64,000 nucleotides of DNA from Caproicibacter sp046707225. Its GTDB lineage: Bacteria > Bacillota > Clostridia > Oscillospirales > Acutalibacteraceae. Each line of letters starts with the position of its first letter. The stretch's first letter is position 1. The stretch covers positions 11,105 through 75,104 of the forward strand of contig NZ_JBJKOP010000020.1 of assembly GCF_046707225.1 (NCBI RefSeq), given 5' to 3'. Positions 25,377 through 32,721 of this stretch are shown in pieces. The notes under the pieces are model-generated. The model was given only the letters and a program-made list of their open reading frames with translations, was not told where the DNA came from and made no database searches. The position numbers and the translations under genes were made by a program.

Positions 25377-25619
25377 ATGTCAGTAAAAATCAGACTTCGC
25401 AGAATGGGCGCCAAGAAGGCTCCGTTCTACCGCATTGTTGTGGCGGATTCCCGTTTTCCGCGCGACGGACGTTTTATCGAGGAGATCGGATATTACAATC
25501 CGCTTGAGGAGCCGTCCGTTGTAAAGGTTGACGCTGAAAAAGCCAAGGCCTGGATCGCTAACGGTGCTCAGCCCACCGATACCGTTAAGGTTCTGTTCAA
25601 AAAACACGGTGTGCTTTAA
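25377..25619 (+). CDS. rpsP: 30S ribosomal protein S16
   Basis: 80 residues with the S16 signature SVKIRLRRMGAKKAPFYRIV at the N-terminus and SRFPRDGRFIEEIGYYNP. ATG 25377 is 7 bases after GGAGG. It lies in the classic Gram-positive order ffh-rpsP-khpA-(folT)-rimM-trmD, linking protein targeting, ribosome assembly and tRNA methylation. Confidence 0.97.
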   Translation: MSVKIRLRRMGAKKAPFYRIVVADSRFPRDGRFIEEIGYYNPLEEPSVVKVDAEKAKAWIANGAQPTDTVKVLFKKHGVL

Positions 25620-25640
25620 GAAACAGGGAGGTGCCTTGTC

Positions 25641-25874
25641 ATGAGGGAACTGCTGTTATCTATTGCTCAGGGCCTTGTCGAGGCCCCGGAACTCGTCCGC
25701 GTGGACGCTGACGAACCGTCTGAGGACGGAACGGTCGTGTATCATCTTCATGTCGCCGAAAACGACATGGGCCGGGTGATTGGCAGGCAGGGGCGGATTG
25801 CAAAGGCGATCCGCGTCGTGATGAGGGCTGCCGCAACCCGGGACGGCAGCAAGGTCGCCGTGGAAATCGACTGA
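25641..25874 (+). CDS. khpA: KhpA RNA-binding KH protein
   Basis: 77-residue single KH domain. The GxxG loop is in MGRVIGRQGRIAKAIRVVM at residues ~46-64. KhpA typically partners KhpB/Jag in global RNA binding and cell-elongation control; no Jag gene is in this window. Start ATG 25641 with GGGAGG at 8 bases. It is followed by a 219-base gap that holds a THF riboswitch rather than directly by rimM. Confidence 0.93.
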   Translation: MRELLLSIAQGLVEAPELVRVDADEPSEDGTVVYHLHVAENDMGRVIGRQGRIAKAIRVVMRAAATRDGSKVAVEID

Positions 25875-25940
25875 TTCGGTTCTTCGGCTTTCGTTCCTTC
25901 AGGCCCGGTCTTTTTTCGCGGGCCTGACAAAATTTAGAAT

Positions 25941-26038
25941 GCAGAGTAGAATTTTGCGCGTTAAGTGCCGCCTGGACAGGGAGTTGCCAGACGGACGAAA
26001 AGGAAACTTGCGGTGCAGAGTTCGCATCCCGCTGCTAC
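25941..26038 (+). promoter_or_regulatory. Tetrahydrofolate (THF) riboswitch upstream of folT
   Basis: The sequence carries the conserved THF-riboswitch blocks in order: AGAGTAG, GCGCGTTAAGTGCC, GGGAGTTGCC, GGACGAAAAG, then TTCGCATCC and CTGCT. GCAG (25941-25944) and CTGC (26032-26035) can close P1. It lies 56 bases before a folate-family ECF transporter gene, the known context of this class (folT). The aptamer is complete as far as I can judge. Confidence 0.88.
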
Positions 26039-26086
26039 ATAGTTTGGGGGAAACCTCCTTTATGTAGCATGAATACAAAAGGAGGT
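26034..26086 (+). promoter_or_regulatory. Expression platform: alternative hairpin containing an anti-Shine-Dalgarno
   Basis: GCTACATA (26034-26041) can pair with TATGTAGC (26061-26068) around GGGGG/CCTCC. The enclosed ACCTCCTTT (26053-26061) is the exact complement of the folT Shine-Dalgarno AAAGGAGGT (26078-26086). The hairpin shares two bases with the 3' side of aptamer P1. There is no T tract, so control should be at translation. Confidence 0.65.
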
Positions 26087-26093
26087 CTTTTCT

Positions 26094-26639
26094 ATGAAGA
26101 ATTTTTTTAACTCCGTCAAACTATCCAACGGACGCAGCGGCGTCATGACTCTTGCCGCATGCGGCATGCTGCTCGCTCTCGACGTCATCCTCGGGATGTT
26201 CACTCTCAACCTGTCTCCAATTCTGAAGGTCGGGTTTTCATTCCTTTCGGTCGCGGCCGCAGGCATGCTGTTCGGCCCGATGGCCGGCGGAACGGTCGGC
26301 GCTCTTGGCGACATCATTTCTTATTTTATCAATCCGACGGGCCCCTATTTTCCCGGTTTTACGCTGAACGCTTTTCTGTCGGGGGCCGTCTACGGCTGGT
26401 TCCTTTACAAAAAGCCGGTTACTCTGCTCAGGTCTGTTCTTGCCAAAATTGCCGTAACGGTGCTCGTCAGCCTTTGCCTGAACCCCCTGTGGCTTTCCAT
26501 TCTCTACTCAAAAGCATTTTTTGTCGTCCTCTCGGCCCGCATCGTCACCAATCTGATTCTGCTGCCGATCGACGTTTTGCTGCTGTTCGGCCTTATGAAA
26601 GTCATGGAAAAGGAACCGTTGTTTCATATGAAAAAATGA
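26094..26639 (+). CDS. folT: Folate-family ECF transporter S component
   Basis: Substrate-binding membrane subunit of an energy-coupling-factor transporter. 181 residues, six hydrophobic segments. FGPMAGGTVGALGDIISYFINPTGPYFPGF is the typical S-component stretch with the NPTGPYFPGFT signature of folate/riboflavin-type subunits. The THF riboswitch directly upstream points to folate. ATG 26094 has an ideal SD (AAAGGAGG) at 8 bases that the leader can mask. No EcfAAT genes are in the window, so it should use a shared module elsewhere. It is inserted between khpA and rimM. Confidence 0.9.
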   Translation: MKNFFNSVKLSNGRSGVMTLAACGMLLALDVILGMFTLNLSPILKVGFSFLSVAAAGMLFGPMAGGTVGALGDIISYFINPTGPYFPGFTLNAFLSGAVYGWFLYKKPVTLLRSVLAKIAVTVLVSLCLNPLWLSILYSKAFFVVLSARIVTNLILLPIDVLLLFGLMKVMEKEPLFHMKK

Positions 26640-26661
26640 ATCTTTATTTTTTGGAGGAGTT

Positions 26662-27177
26662 ATGCAGAAGAAATATCTGGAAGCTGGCAAAATTGTGGGT
26701 ACGCACGGCATCAAGGGTGAACTCCGTGTTCAGCCATGGTGCGATTCCGCCGAATTTCTGACGCGCTTTTCCACTCTTTATCTGGAAGCGGGAAATGCTC
26801 CCGTGCACGTGCTTTCCTCCCGCGTGCATAAGGAGCTCCTGCTGATGGTGCTGGAGGGAGTGGATTCGGTCGAAAAAGCGGACACCTACCGCAACAAAGT
26901 CCTGTATCTTGACAGAAACGACGTCACGCTTCCGGACGGCCGCTATTTTATGCAGGATCTGGTCGGGCTGGATGTTTACGACGCGGATACGTTTCTGTAT
27001 TACGGGACGCTGACCCGCGTGCTTCGCACCGGTGCCAACGACGTTTATCAGATCACCGCGCAGGACCATAAAAATTACCTGATTCCGGCGGTCCCGGAGT
27101 TTATTCTGGGGATCGATCTGGAGAAGGGGAAAATGATGATCCGCCCGATCAAGGGGATTTTTGACGATGAGGATTGA
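26662..27177 (+). CDS. rimM: 16S rRNA processing protein RimM
   Basis: 171 residues. The N-terminal RimM barrel begins LEAGKIVGTHGIKGELRVQP, the family signature. The C-terminal PRC barrel contains DLVGLDVYDADTFLYYGTLT and NDVYQITAQDHKNYLIPAVPEFI. It binds S19 in 30S assembly. ATG 26662 has TTGGAGG at 8 bases. It overlaps trmD by 11 bases. Confidence 0.95.
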   Translation: MQKKYLEAGKIVGTHGIKGELRVQPWCDSAEFLTRFSTLYLEAGNAPVHVLSSRVHKELLLMVLEGVDSVEKADTYRNKVLYLDRNDVTLPDGRYFMQDLVGLDVYDADTFLYYGTLTRVLRTGANDVYQITAQDHKNYLIPAVPEFILGIDLEKGKMMIRPIKGIFDDED

Positions 27178-27916
27178 CCTTCTGACGCTTTTTCCGGAAA
27201 TGTGCGAAGCCGTGATGGCGGAGAGCATCATCGGCCGGGCCCGCAAAAAGGGCGCGGTGCAGGTCTGCTGCCATCAGATCAGGAATTATGCGCTGGACAA
27301 GCACAGCACGGTGGACGATTCCCCGTTCGGCGGGGGAATGGGAATGCTTTTAAAAGCGGAGCCGATCGCGCTGTGTATGGACGACCTGATTGCGCATCTG
27401 GGGAAGAAGCCGCACACCGTTTATCTTTCACCGCAGGGGAAAACCCTGACGCAGCGCCGGGCAGCGGAGCTTTCGGAGCTGGACGGATTGGTGCTTCTCT
27501 GCGGGCATTACGAAGGCGTGGACGAGCGCGTTCTGGAAGCTTACGCGGATGAGGAGATTTCCGCGGGGGATTACGTCGTAACGGGCGGGGAACTGCCCGC
27601 GCTGATTTTGGCGGACGCCGTCTGCCGCATGGTTCCCGGTGTTTTGTCGGACGCGGAATGCTTTCAGGAAGAAAGCCATTTTCACTCCCTGCTGGAGTAC
27701 CCCCAGTATACCCGTCCGGCAAACTGGCGCGGGCGGCAGGCGCCGGAGGTTTTGCTCAGCGGGAACCACGGCCTTGTCCGCCGCTGGCGCAGGGAGCAGT
27801 CACTGGAGCGAACGGCGAAAAAGCGCCCGGAGCTTCTCGCAGCCGCGGACCTGACGGAGGAGGACCGAAGGTTTCTGGTTTCCCTTTCGAATCATATCGA
27901 AAAAGAAACATCTTAA
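27167..27916 (+). CDS. trmD: tRNA (guanine-N1)-methyltransferase TrmD
   Basis: SPOUT methyltransferase making m1G37. 249 residues: MRIDLLTLFPEM start, DDSPFGGGMGMLLK, YLSPQGKTLTQ, LLCGHYEGVDERVLE, ISAGDYVVTGGELPALILADA and RMVPGVL, all TrmD hallmarks including the trefoil-knot SAM site. The C-terminal half is shorter than usual but carries EYPQYTRPANWRG. ATG 27167 chosen over TTG 27161 because MRIDLLTLFP is the conserved N-terminus. No rplS follows, unlike in Bacillus. Confidence 0.95.
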   Translation: MRIDLLTLFPEMCEAVMAESIIGRARKKGAVQVCCHQIRNYALDKHSTVDDSPFGGGMGMLLKAEPIALCMDDLIAHLGKKPHTVYLSPQGKTLTQRRAAELSELDGLVLLCGHYEGVDERVLEAYADEEISAGDYVVTGGELPALILADAVCRMVPGVLSDAECFQEESHFHSLLEYPQYTRPANWRGRQAPEVLLSGNHGLVRRWRREQSLERTAKKRPELLAAADLTEEDRRFLVSLSNHIEKETS

Positions 27917-28288
27917 ATCTTTCGCATAGAATAGGAAAAGCGTGTTCACACGGCCGTCTGCCCGGTTGGAGGTTTCCGCTCTTTTCGAAGCTCCGTTTTC
28001 GAAAGGTCGGTTCGTTTGATAAAAATTCTGTTTTAGATCCGCGTTTTTCAGGCTTTGTGAACATGTTAGGGCGGGACAATCGGCAGACAGAACAAAAACT
28101 TTCAACATTTACGTCATAATGCACAAATGAGCCTTTGCGTGAGACTCACCGTTGGGCAATCAATCCAAAGTTTTTGATTAACGTTGACGGCCCGTCCAAA
28201 CGTGCTATAATATATGTGGTGACGAATAATATCGTGTTCTGTTTTCGGAATGCCTTCGGATACGATTTTGTGTAGGAGTGGATTTAGA
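27917..28288 (+). other. Intergenic region between trmD and the HPr gene
   Basis: 372 bases. Apart from the promoter at 28184-28211 I find no convincing gene. Two open stretches running out of trmD lack start sites and family character. No clear terminator for trmD is visible; TTTCGAAGCTCCGTTTTCGAAA around 27977-28002 is a weak inverted repeat. Confidence 0.4.
28184..28211 (+). promoter_or_regulatory. Sigma-A promoter of the HPr-family gene
   Basis: TTGACG (28184-28189), 16 bases, TATAAT (28206-28211); 77 bases before the start codon. Confidence 0.75.
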
Positions 28289-28552
28289 ATGTATGTGAAA
28301 GAAGTTCTGGTTCAGAATCAGGTGGGCCTGCATGCCCGTCCGGCAACTTTTTTTATTCAAAAGGCAAATGAATATAAATCTTCCATCTGGGTGGAAAAAG
28401 AGGAAAGACGCGTTAACGCGAAAAGCCTTTTGGGGGTTCTTTCCCTTGGAATCGTCGGCGGGACGAATATTAAAATTATCGCGGACGGGTCCGATGAGCA
28501 AGAGGCTGTGGACGGCTTGGTTCAGCTGGTGCAGTCCGGTTTCTCCGAATAA
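28289..28552 (+). CDS. ptsH: HPr family phosphocarrier protein
   Basis: 87 residues. The EI-phosphorylated histidine is present in VGLHARPATFF (about residue 15) and the HPr-kinase serine in NAKSLLGVLSLG (about residue 46), so this is HPr rather than Crh, in which the histidine is replaced. It would carry phosphate in the PTS and act in catabolite control. ATG 28289 follows GGAG at 10 bases. It is monocistronic, without ptsI nearby, and ends at a terminator. Confidence 0.87.
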   Translation: MYVKEVLVQNQVGLHARPATFFIQKANEYKSSIWVEKEERRVNAKSLLGVLSLGIVGGTNIKIIADGSDEQEAVDGLVQLVQSGFSE

Positions 28553-28568
28553 ACAGTTGAAACATATG

Positions 28569-28600
28569 GCACCGCTTGATGGCGGTGCTTTTTCTTTTTT
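28569..28600 (+). terminator. Intrinsic terminator after the HPr gene
   Basis: GCACCGC/GCGGTGC stem with a 6-base loop and a TTTTTCTTTTTT tail. Confidence 0.85.
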
Positions 28601-28638
28601 GTATTGGTATGGGCGGAAGCGGGAAAGGAGGAGCGGCG

Positions 28639-30498
28639 GTGTTGACCGAGCAGGAAAAGCATAAAAAGGAGCTCAGGGCCCGGGCCATGAGACTGCCTTT
28701 GAGTCCGGGCGTTTACCTGATGCACGATAAAACCGGGAAAATTATTTATGTCGGAAAGGCCAAGGCGCTGAAAAACCGGGTCAGCCAGTATTTCGGCTCC
28801 GAAAAAAATCATGACGACAAGGTGCGCCGCATGGTGGCGAACGTGGATACGTTCGAGTACATTTTGACAGACAGCGAATTTGAGGCGCTTGTCTTGGAAT
28901 GCAGTCTGATTAAACAATACTCTCCCAAATACAACATTTTGCTGAAGGACGACAAAGGGTACCATTACATTCGGGTCAGCTCCGGTCCGTGGCCGAAAAT
29001 TTCGGAAGCGAAACAGGTTGTCGACGACGGAGCGGAATATATCGGGCCGTATGTAAGCTCCTGGTCCGTCAAGCAGTCGGTGGACGAGGCGCTGAAGATT
29101 TTTCGCCTGCCTTCCTGCACCAGAAAATTCCCTCAGGATATCGGAAAAGGCCGACCGTGCCTGAATTTTTACATTAAACAGTGCTGTGCCCCATGCAGGG
29201 GAAAAATCAGCGAGTCCGAATACCGCGAGTACGTTTCGGAAGCCCTGGAGTTTCTTCGCGGCGGCAGTGCCAAAAGCATTCGCGCCTTAACGGAGAGAAT
29301 GGACGAGGCCGCGGAAAACCTGGAATTTGAGCGCGCCGCGCGGCTGCGCGACAGAATCGCCGCGATTCGCAAGATGAGCGACCGGCAAAAGGTGGTCGCT
29401 TCCCGCGTAAAGGAGCAGGATGTGATCGCGCTGACGCAGGGGACTGAAAAAAGCTGTTTTGAAGTGTTCCGTTTTCAGAATGGAAGGCTGTGTGACAGGG
29501 AAACCTTTCTGATGGGGGAAACCGGAAAAGCGAAAGAGGCGCGAAGCGAATTTCTCGAACGGTATTACTCCATGCGCGACAGAATCCCGCCGCGCGTCTC
29601 GCTGGACGGACCGGCGGAAAACGAGGAGCTGCTGTCCCAGTGGCTGACTGAAAAAGCGGGCAGAAAAGTTACGATTACGGTTCCGCAGAAGGGGGAACAG
29701 GCGCAGCTGGTTGAAATGTGCCGCAGCAACGCGGCGGAGCAGCTTGCCCAGAAGACGGGGCGTACCGGGCGGGAGGCTTCGGCGCTGGACGAACTTGCGC
29801 GTCTGCTCGGCCTGCCGGAACCGCCGGCCTACATTGAATCCTATGATATTTCAAATCTTGCCGGCGGGGAAAATGTGGCGGGCATGGTTGTGTTTGAAAA
29901 CGGCAGGCCGCTTCGGTCCGCCTACCGCAAGTTTAAAATCCGGACGGTTGTCGGGCAGGACGATTACGCTTCCCTGCGGGAGGTACTGTCCCGCAGGCTG
30001 GAAGAATACGAAAAAAACAGGGAATCCGGCGAGGGATTCGGCCGTTTGCCCGATCTGATCCTGCTGGACGGCGGGAAGGGACAGATTTCCGCCGTGAGGC
30101 CGGTTTTAGAGGAGGCGGGGCTTCCGATTCCTCTCTTCGGCATGGTCAAGGACGACAGGCACCGTACCCGCGCGATTGCGAAGGACGGCGGAGAAATTGC
30201 AATCAGCTCCAATCGGAGCGCGTTCACGCTGGTTTCTTCCATTCAGGAGGAGGTCCACCGGTTCGCCATTGGGTATCACCGGCAGGTGAGGAAGAAAAAT
30301 TCCATTTCCTCTTCGCTGACCGCCGTGGAAGGAATCGGACCCGCGCGCGCGAAAGCGCTGCTCAAACATTTCAGAACGGTTGCCGCCGTGCGGAACGCGA
30401 CGACGGAGGAACTTTCCGCGGCGCCGGGAATGACAAAACCGGCGGCCCGGAAAGTCTATTCCGCGTTTCATCCGGAGGAACCCGCCCGGACCGATTGA
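28639..30498 (+). CDS. uvrC: Excinuclease ABC subunit UvrC
   Basis: Nucleotide-excision-repair nuclease. 619 residues: GIY-YIG domain at the N-terminus (SPGVYLMHDKTGKIIYVGKA, ALKNRVSQYF), a cysteine cluster around CTRKFPQDIGKGRPCLNFYI and CCAPC, a UVR motif (AAENLEFERAARLRDRIAAI), the RNase H-like 5'-incision half (ESYDISNLAGGENVAGMVVF; DLILLDGGKGQ) and C-terminal helix-hairpin-helix (VEGIGPARAKALLKHF). GTG 28639 is 6 bases after AGGAGG; the frame continues upstream into the HPr terminator, which is not coding. Confidence 0.95.
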   Translation: MLTEQEKHKKELRARAMRLPLSPGVYLMHDKTGKIIYVGKAKALKNRVSQYFGSEKNHDDKVRRMVANVDTFEYILTDSEFEALVLECSLIKQYSPKYNILLKDDKGYHYIRVSSGPWPKISEAKQVVDDGAEYIGPYVSSWSVKQSVDEALKIFRLPSCTRKFPQDIGKGRPCLNFYIKQCCAPCRGKISESEYREYVSEALEFLRGGSAKSIRALTERMDEAAENLEFERAARLRDRIAAIRKMSDRQKVVASRVKEQDVIALTQGTEKSCFEVFRFQNGRLCDRETFLMGETGKAKEARSEFLERYYSMRDRIPPRVSLDGPAENEELLSQWLTEKAGRKVTITVPQKGEQAQLVEMCRSNAAEQLAQKTGRTGREASALDELARLLGLPEPPAYIESYDISNLAGGENVAGMVVFENGRPLRSAYRKFKIRTVVGQDDYASLREVLSRRLEEYEKNRESGEGFGRLPDLILLDGGKGQISAVRPVLEEAGLPIPLFGMVKDDRHRTRAIAKDGGEIAISSNRSAFTLVSSIQEEVHRFAIGYHRQVRKKNSISSSLTAVEGIGPARAKALLKHFRTVAAVRNATTEELSAAPGMTKPAARKVYSAFHPEEPARTD

Positions 30499-30523
30499 CA
30501 GAACCGCCGGTTCATGGGATAAT
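30495..30523 (+). promoter_or_regulatory. Sigma-A promoter of rsmD-coaD
   Basis: TTGACA (30495-30500, overlapping the uvrC stop), 17 bases, GATAAT (30518-30523). Confidence 0.75.
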
Positions 30524-30554
30524 AAAAACCAAGTCGGATTAAGGTGGAGAAACT

Positions 30555-31100
30555 ATGAGAGTCATTACCGGTTCCGCCCGGGGAAAGCGGCTGTCCGTTT
30601 GTACGGGCGGCGCCGTTCGGCCAACTCCGGATCGGGTCAAGGAAGCATTGTTCAGTATTATTCAGTTTCAGGTGGAAGGCAGGCGCGTGCTTGACCTGTT
30701 TGCGGGTTCCGGGCAGCTGGGCATCGAGGCCCTGAGCCGTGGTGCGCGGGAAGCCGTCTTTGTCGACGCGGCCAGCCAGCCCGCCGCGGTTGTTGCAAAA
30801 AATCTGGAGAGCACGGGACTTTCGGACCGGGCAAAGGTGAAGCGTATGGATTTCGCCTCTTACCTTGCGGGGGACTGCGGCGTTTTCGACCTTGCTTTTC
30901 TGGATCCACCCTACCGCACGGGACTTTTGCAGCGCGCAATTCCTCTTGTTGCCGGGCGGATGAATCCAGGCGGTACGATTATCTGCGAAAACCCGACGGA
31001 CGAAGCACTTCCGGAATCGGCCGGCGATTTTATCCGCGGCCGTTCTTACAGATACGGAAAAATTGCGCTGACCCTATATAAACACAAGGACGTGACATAA
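30555..31100 (+). CDS. rsmD: 16S rRNA (guanine966-N2)-methyltransferase RsmD
   Basis: 181-residue SAM-dependent methyltransferase. N-terminal MRVITGSARGKRL and RPTPDRVKEALFSII are family signatures. Motif I is VLDLFAGSGQLGIEALSRGA and the catalytic NPPY-type motif is FLDPPY near residue 119. Start ATG 30555, SD GGTGGAG at 6 bases. coaD follows after 3 bases, the usual Firmicute pairing. Confidence 0.95.
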   Translation: MRVITGSARGKRLSVCTGGAVRPTPDRVKEALFSIIQFQVEGRRVLDLFAGSGQLGIEALSRGAREAVFVDAASQPAAVVAKNLESTGLSDRAKVKRMDFASYLAGDCGVFDLAFLDPPYRTGLLQRAIPLVAGRMNPGGTIICENPTDEALPESAGDFIRGRSYRYGKIALTLYKHKDVT

Positions 31101-31103
31101 GCC

Positions 31104-31598
31104 GTGAAAACAGCGATTTGTCCTGGCAGTTTCGATCCTGTTACGCTTGGGCACATGGATATTATCAATCGCGCAAGAAAACTCTTTGACCATACGATTG
31201 TTGCCGTTCTGGTCAACCCGGAAAAACACACCGCTTTTACGGTGGAAGAACGAATCAGTATGTTGGAGCGTTGTACCCGGGACATGGACGACGTGGAAGT
31301 CGTCGGGTTTGACGGACTGATTGCGGATTATGCGCGGATCCGGGACGCCGCCGCGATTGTGAAGGGACTTCGCGCGATGTCTGACTTTGAATATGAATTT
31401 CAGATGGCTCTTTTCAATAAAAAGCTGAATCCCGAACTGGAAACGATCTATCTCAATACAACGGCGGAAAACATGTTTTTAAGCTCCAGCGGAGTCAAAC
31501 AGGTCGCCTGCTTCGGCGGCGATATTTCCAATTTTGTACCGGAATGTATTTTGCAGGACATCGAACAGCGTTTGTGCGCAGGAGGAAAACGGAAATGA
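31104..31598 (+). CDS. coaD: Phosphopantetheine adenylyltransferase
   Basis: Penultimate step of coenzyme A synthesis: transfers AMP from ATP to 4'-phosphopantetheine. 164 residues. The nucleotidyltransferase motif GSFDPVTLGHMDII is at residues 8-21, GLRAMSDFEYEFQMA follows, and LSSSGVKQVA is the ISSS motif. The start is GTG 31104 right after rsmD. Its stop overlaps the start of the next gene (ATGA), so the two should be co-translated. Confidence 0.96.
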   Translation: MKTAICPGSFDPVTLGHMDIINRARKLFDHTIVAVLVNPEKHTAFTVEERISMLERCTRDMDDVEVVGFDGLIADYARIRDAAAIVKGLRAMSDFEYEFQMALFNKKLNPELETIYLNTTAENMFLSSSGVKQVACFGGDISNFVPECILQDIEQRLCAGGKRK

Positions 31599-32065
31599 GC
31601 GTAGACGACTTAATTAACGAACTCTATGATATGGTAGACAAAGCCTGGAGCCTGCCGCTGAGCCGGGGACGCGCGGTTCTTGACGGCGAAGAGGTCAAGC
31701 AGGTGCTGGATGAAATTCGGGAAAACATGCCGAAAGAGATCCGGCAGGCCAAGGCAATCGTGGCGGACCGGACCCAGATTCTTGACGATGCCCGGCGGGA
31801 AGCGGAGACCGTTTTGCACGTGGCACAGGAACGCGCGAAGGCGCTGATCGCGCAGGATGAGATCGTCAGGCAGGCCCAGCAAAGGGCAAATGAAATTACA
31901 GCGCAGTCCCAGACCAAGGTGCGGGAAATGCGCAAAGCCAGCAACGATTATATTGACGACCTGATGAAACGCACCGACGACGGCCTTTCGCAGATCCTTG
32001 CAGAATTGAGGCGGACCAGGCAGAACATACGGGCCTCCCAAAGGCAAAATGGAACAGATTCATAA
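31595..32065 (+). CDS. Coiled-coil protein of unknown function (ATP synthase b-subunit-like helix)
   Basis: 156 residues, almost entirely helical. After MSVDDLINELYDMVDKAW there is a long charged heptad region (residues ~45-145; AKAIVADRTQILDDARREAE, AQQRANEITAQSQTKVREM). Such helices are often annotated as V/F-type ATPase b subunit, but there is no membrane anchor, so that role is unlikely; a DivIVA-like scaffold or filament role is possible. It overlaps coaD by 4 bases with SD GGAGG inside coaD, and ends at a strong terminator. Confidence 0.7.
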   Translation: MSVDDLINELYDMVDKAWSLPLSRGRAVLDGEEVKQVLDEIRENMPKEIRQAKAIVADRTQILDDARREAETVLHVAQERAKALIAQDEIVRQAQQRANEITAQSQTKVREMRKASNDYIDDLMKRTDDGLSQILAELRRTRQNIRASQRQNGTDS

Positions 32066-32080
32066 AAAAGGAAAATTTTT

Positions 32081-32109
32081 ACGCCACAAGATTTTGTGGC
32101 GTTTTTTTT
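32081..32109 (+). terminator. Intrinsic terminator before the dcw cluster
   Basis: ACGCCACAA/TTGTGGCGT perfect 9-bp stem, 4-base loop, T8 tail. Confidence 0.92.
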
Positions 32110-32179
32110 ATGGGTGAAAAGCTGATACAAAATATTTGAATAAATATCTACCCGTAATTGACATAATGCAAAAAATCAG

Positions 32180-32208
32180 TTGCATTTTTTTATGAGTTAC
32201 GATATAAT
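32180..32208 (+). promoter_or_regulatory. Promoter of the dcw cluster
   Basis: TTGCAT (32180-32185), 17 bases, TATAAT (32203-32208). Transcription should start about 32215, immediately upstream of the repeated GTGG boxes. Confidence 0.75.
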
Positions 32209-32217
32209 CAGAACAAA

Positions 32218-32241
32218 GTGGTGAAAGGTGGGGGCAAGTAG
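32218..32241 (+). promoter_or_regulatory. Candidate MraZ operator: 10-bp-spaced GTGG repeats
   Basis: GTGG at 32218, GTGG at 32228 and GTAG at 32238 are spaced exactly 10 bases, one helical turn. They lie at the predicted transcription start of mraZ. MraZ autoregulates through short direct G-rich repeats in several bacteria, so this is the expected place and layout; the exact consensus here is inferred. Confidence 0.5.
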
Positions 32242-32289
32242 CAGAATGTGGATTCGTATTCCGCATTTGCCCCGGCAGAGAGGATCGTC

Positions 32290-32709
32290 ATGTTGATCGG
32301 AGAGTACCAGCATTCCATAGACCTGAAAGGGCGTGTGATTGTTCCGGCCAGATTCCGAGAGGATCTGGGGGATAATTTCTATGTCACCAAGGGACTTGAC
32401 GGCTGCCTCTTTGTCCTTTCACCGGCGGAATGGAACCGGCTTCAGGAAAAGATCAGCGCCATGCCGATCTCAAAAGCGCGGGGACTTCAGCGCTTTTTCT
32501 TTTCCGGCGCCGTTGAAGCGCAGCCGGACCGTCAGGGGCGTGTCCTCTTGCCGCAGACGCTCCGCGATTATGCCGGCCTGGAAAAAGACGTTACCTTTAT
32601 CGGCGCTTCCAGCAGAGCGGAAATCTGGGATACCGAACGCTGGACAAGCTTCAACTCCACTTTGACTCAGGACAACATCGCGGAAGCGATGGATCTTTTG
32701 GAACTGTAA
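32290..32709 (+). CDS. mraZ: Transcriptional regulator MraZ
   Basis: 139 residues with two AbrB/MraZ-fold halves: MLIGEYQHSIDLKGRVIVPA at the start and VEAQPDRQGRVLLPQTLRDYA near residues 75-95 (the paired DxxGR motifs that bind DNA). It is the first gene of the dcw cluster and should repress it through the repeats at 32218. ATG 32290 has AGAGG at 7 bases. rsmH follows 12 bases after the stop. Confidence 0.95.
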   Translation: MLIGEYQHSIDLKGRVIVPARFREDLGDNFYVTKGLDGCLFVLSPAEWNRLQEKISAMPISKARGLQRFFFSGAVEAQPDRQGRVLLPQTLRDYAGLEKDVTFIGASSRAEIWDTERWTSFNSTLTQDNIAEAMDLLEL

Positions 32710-32721
32710 AGAGGCGCGGCG

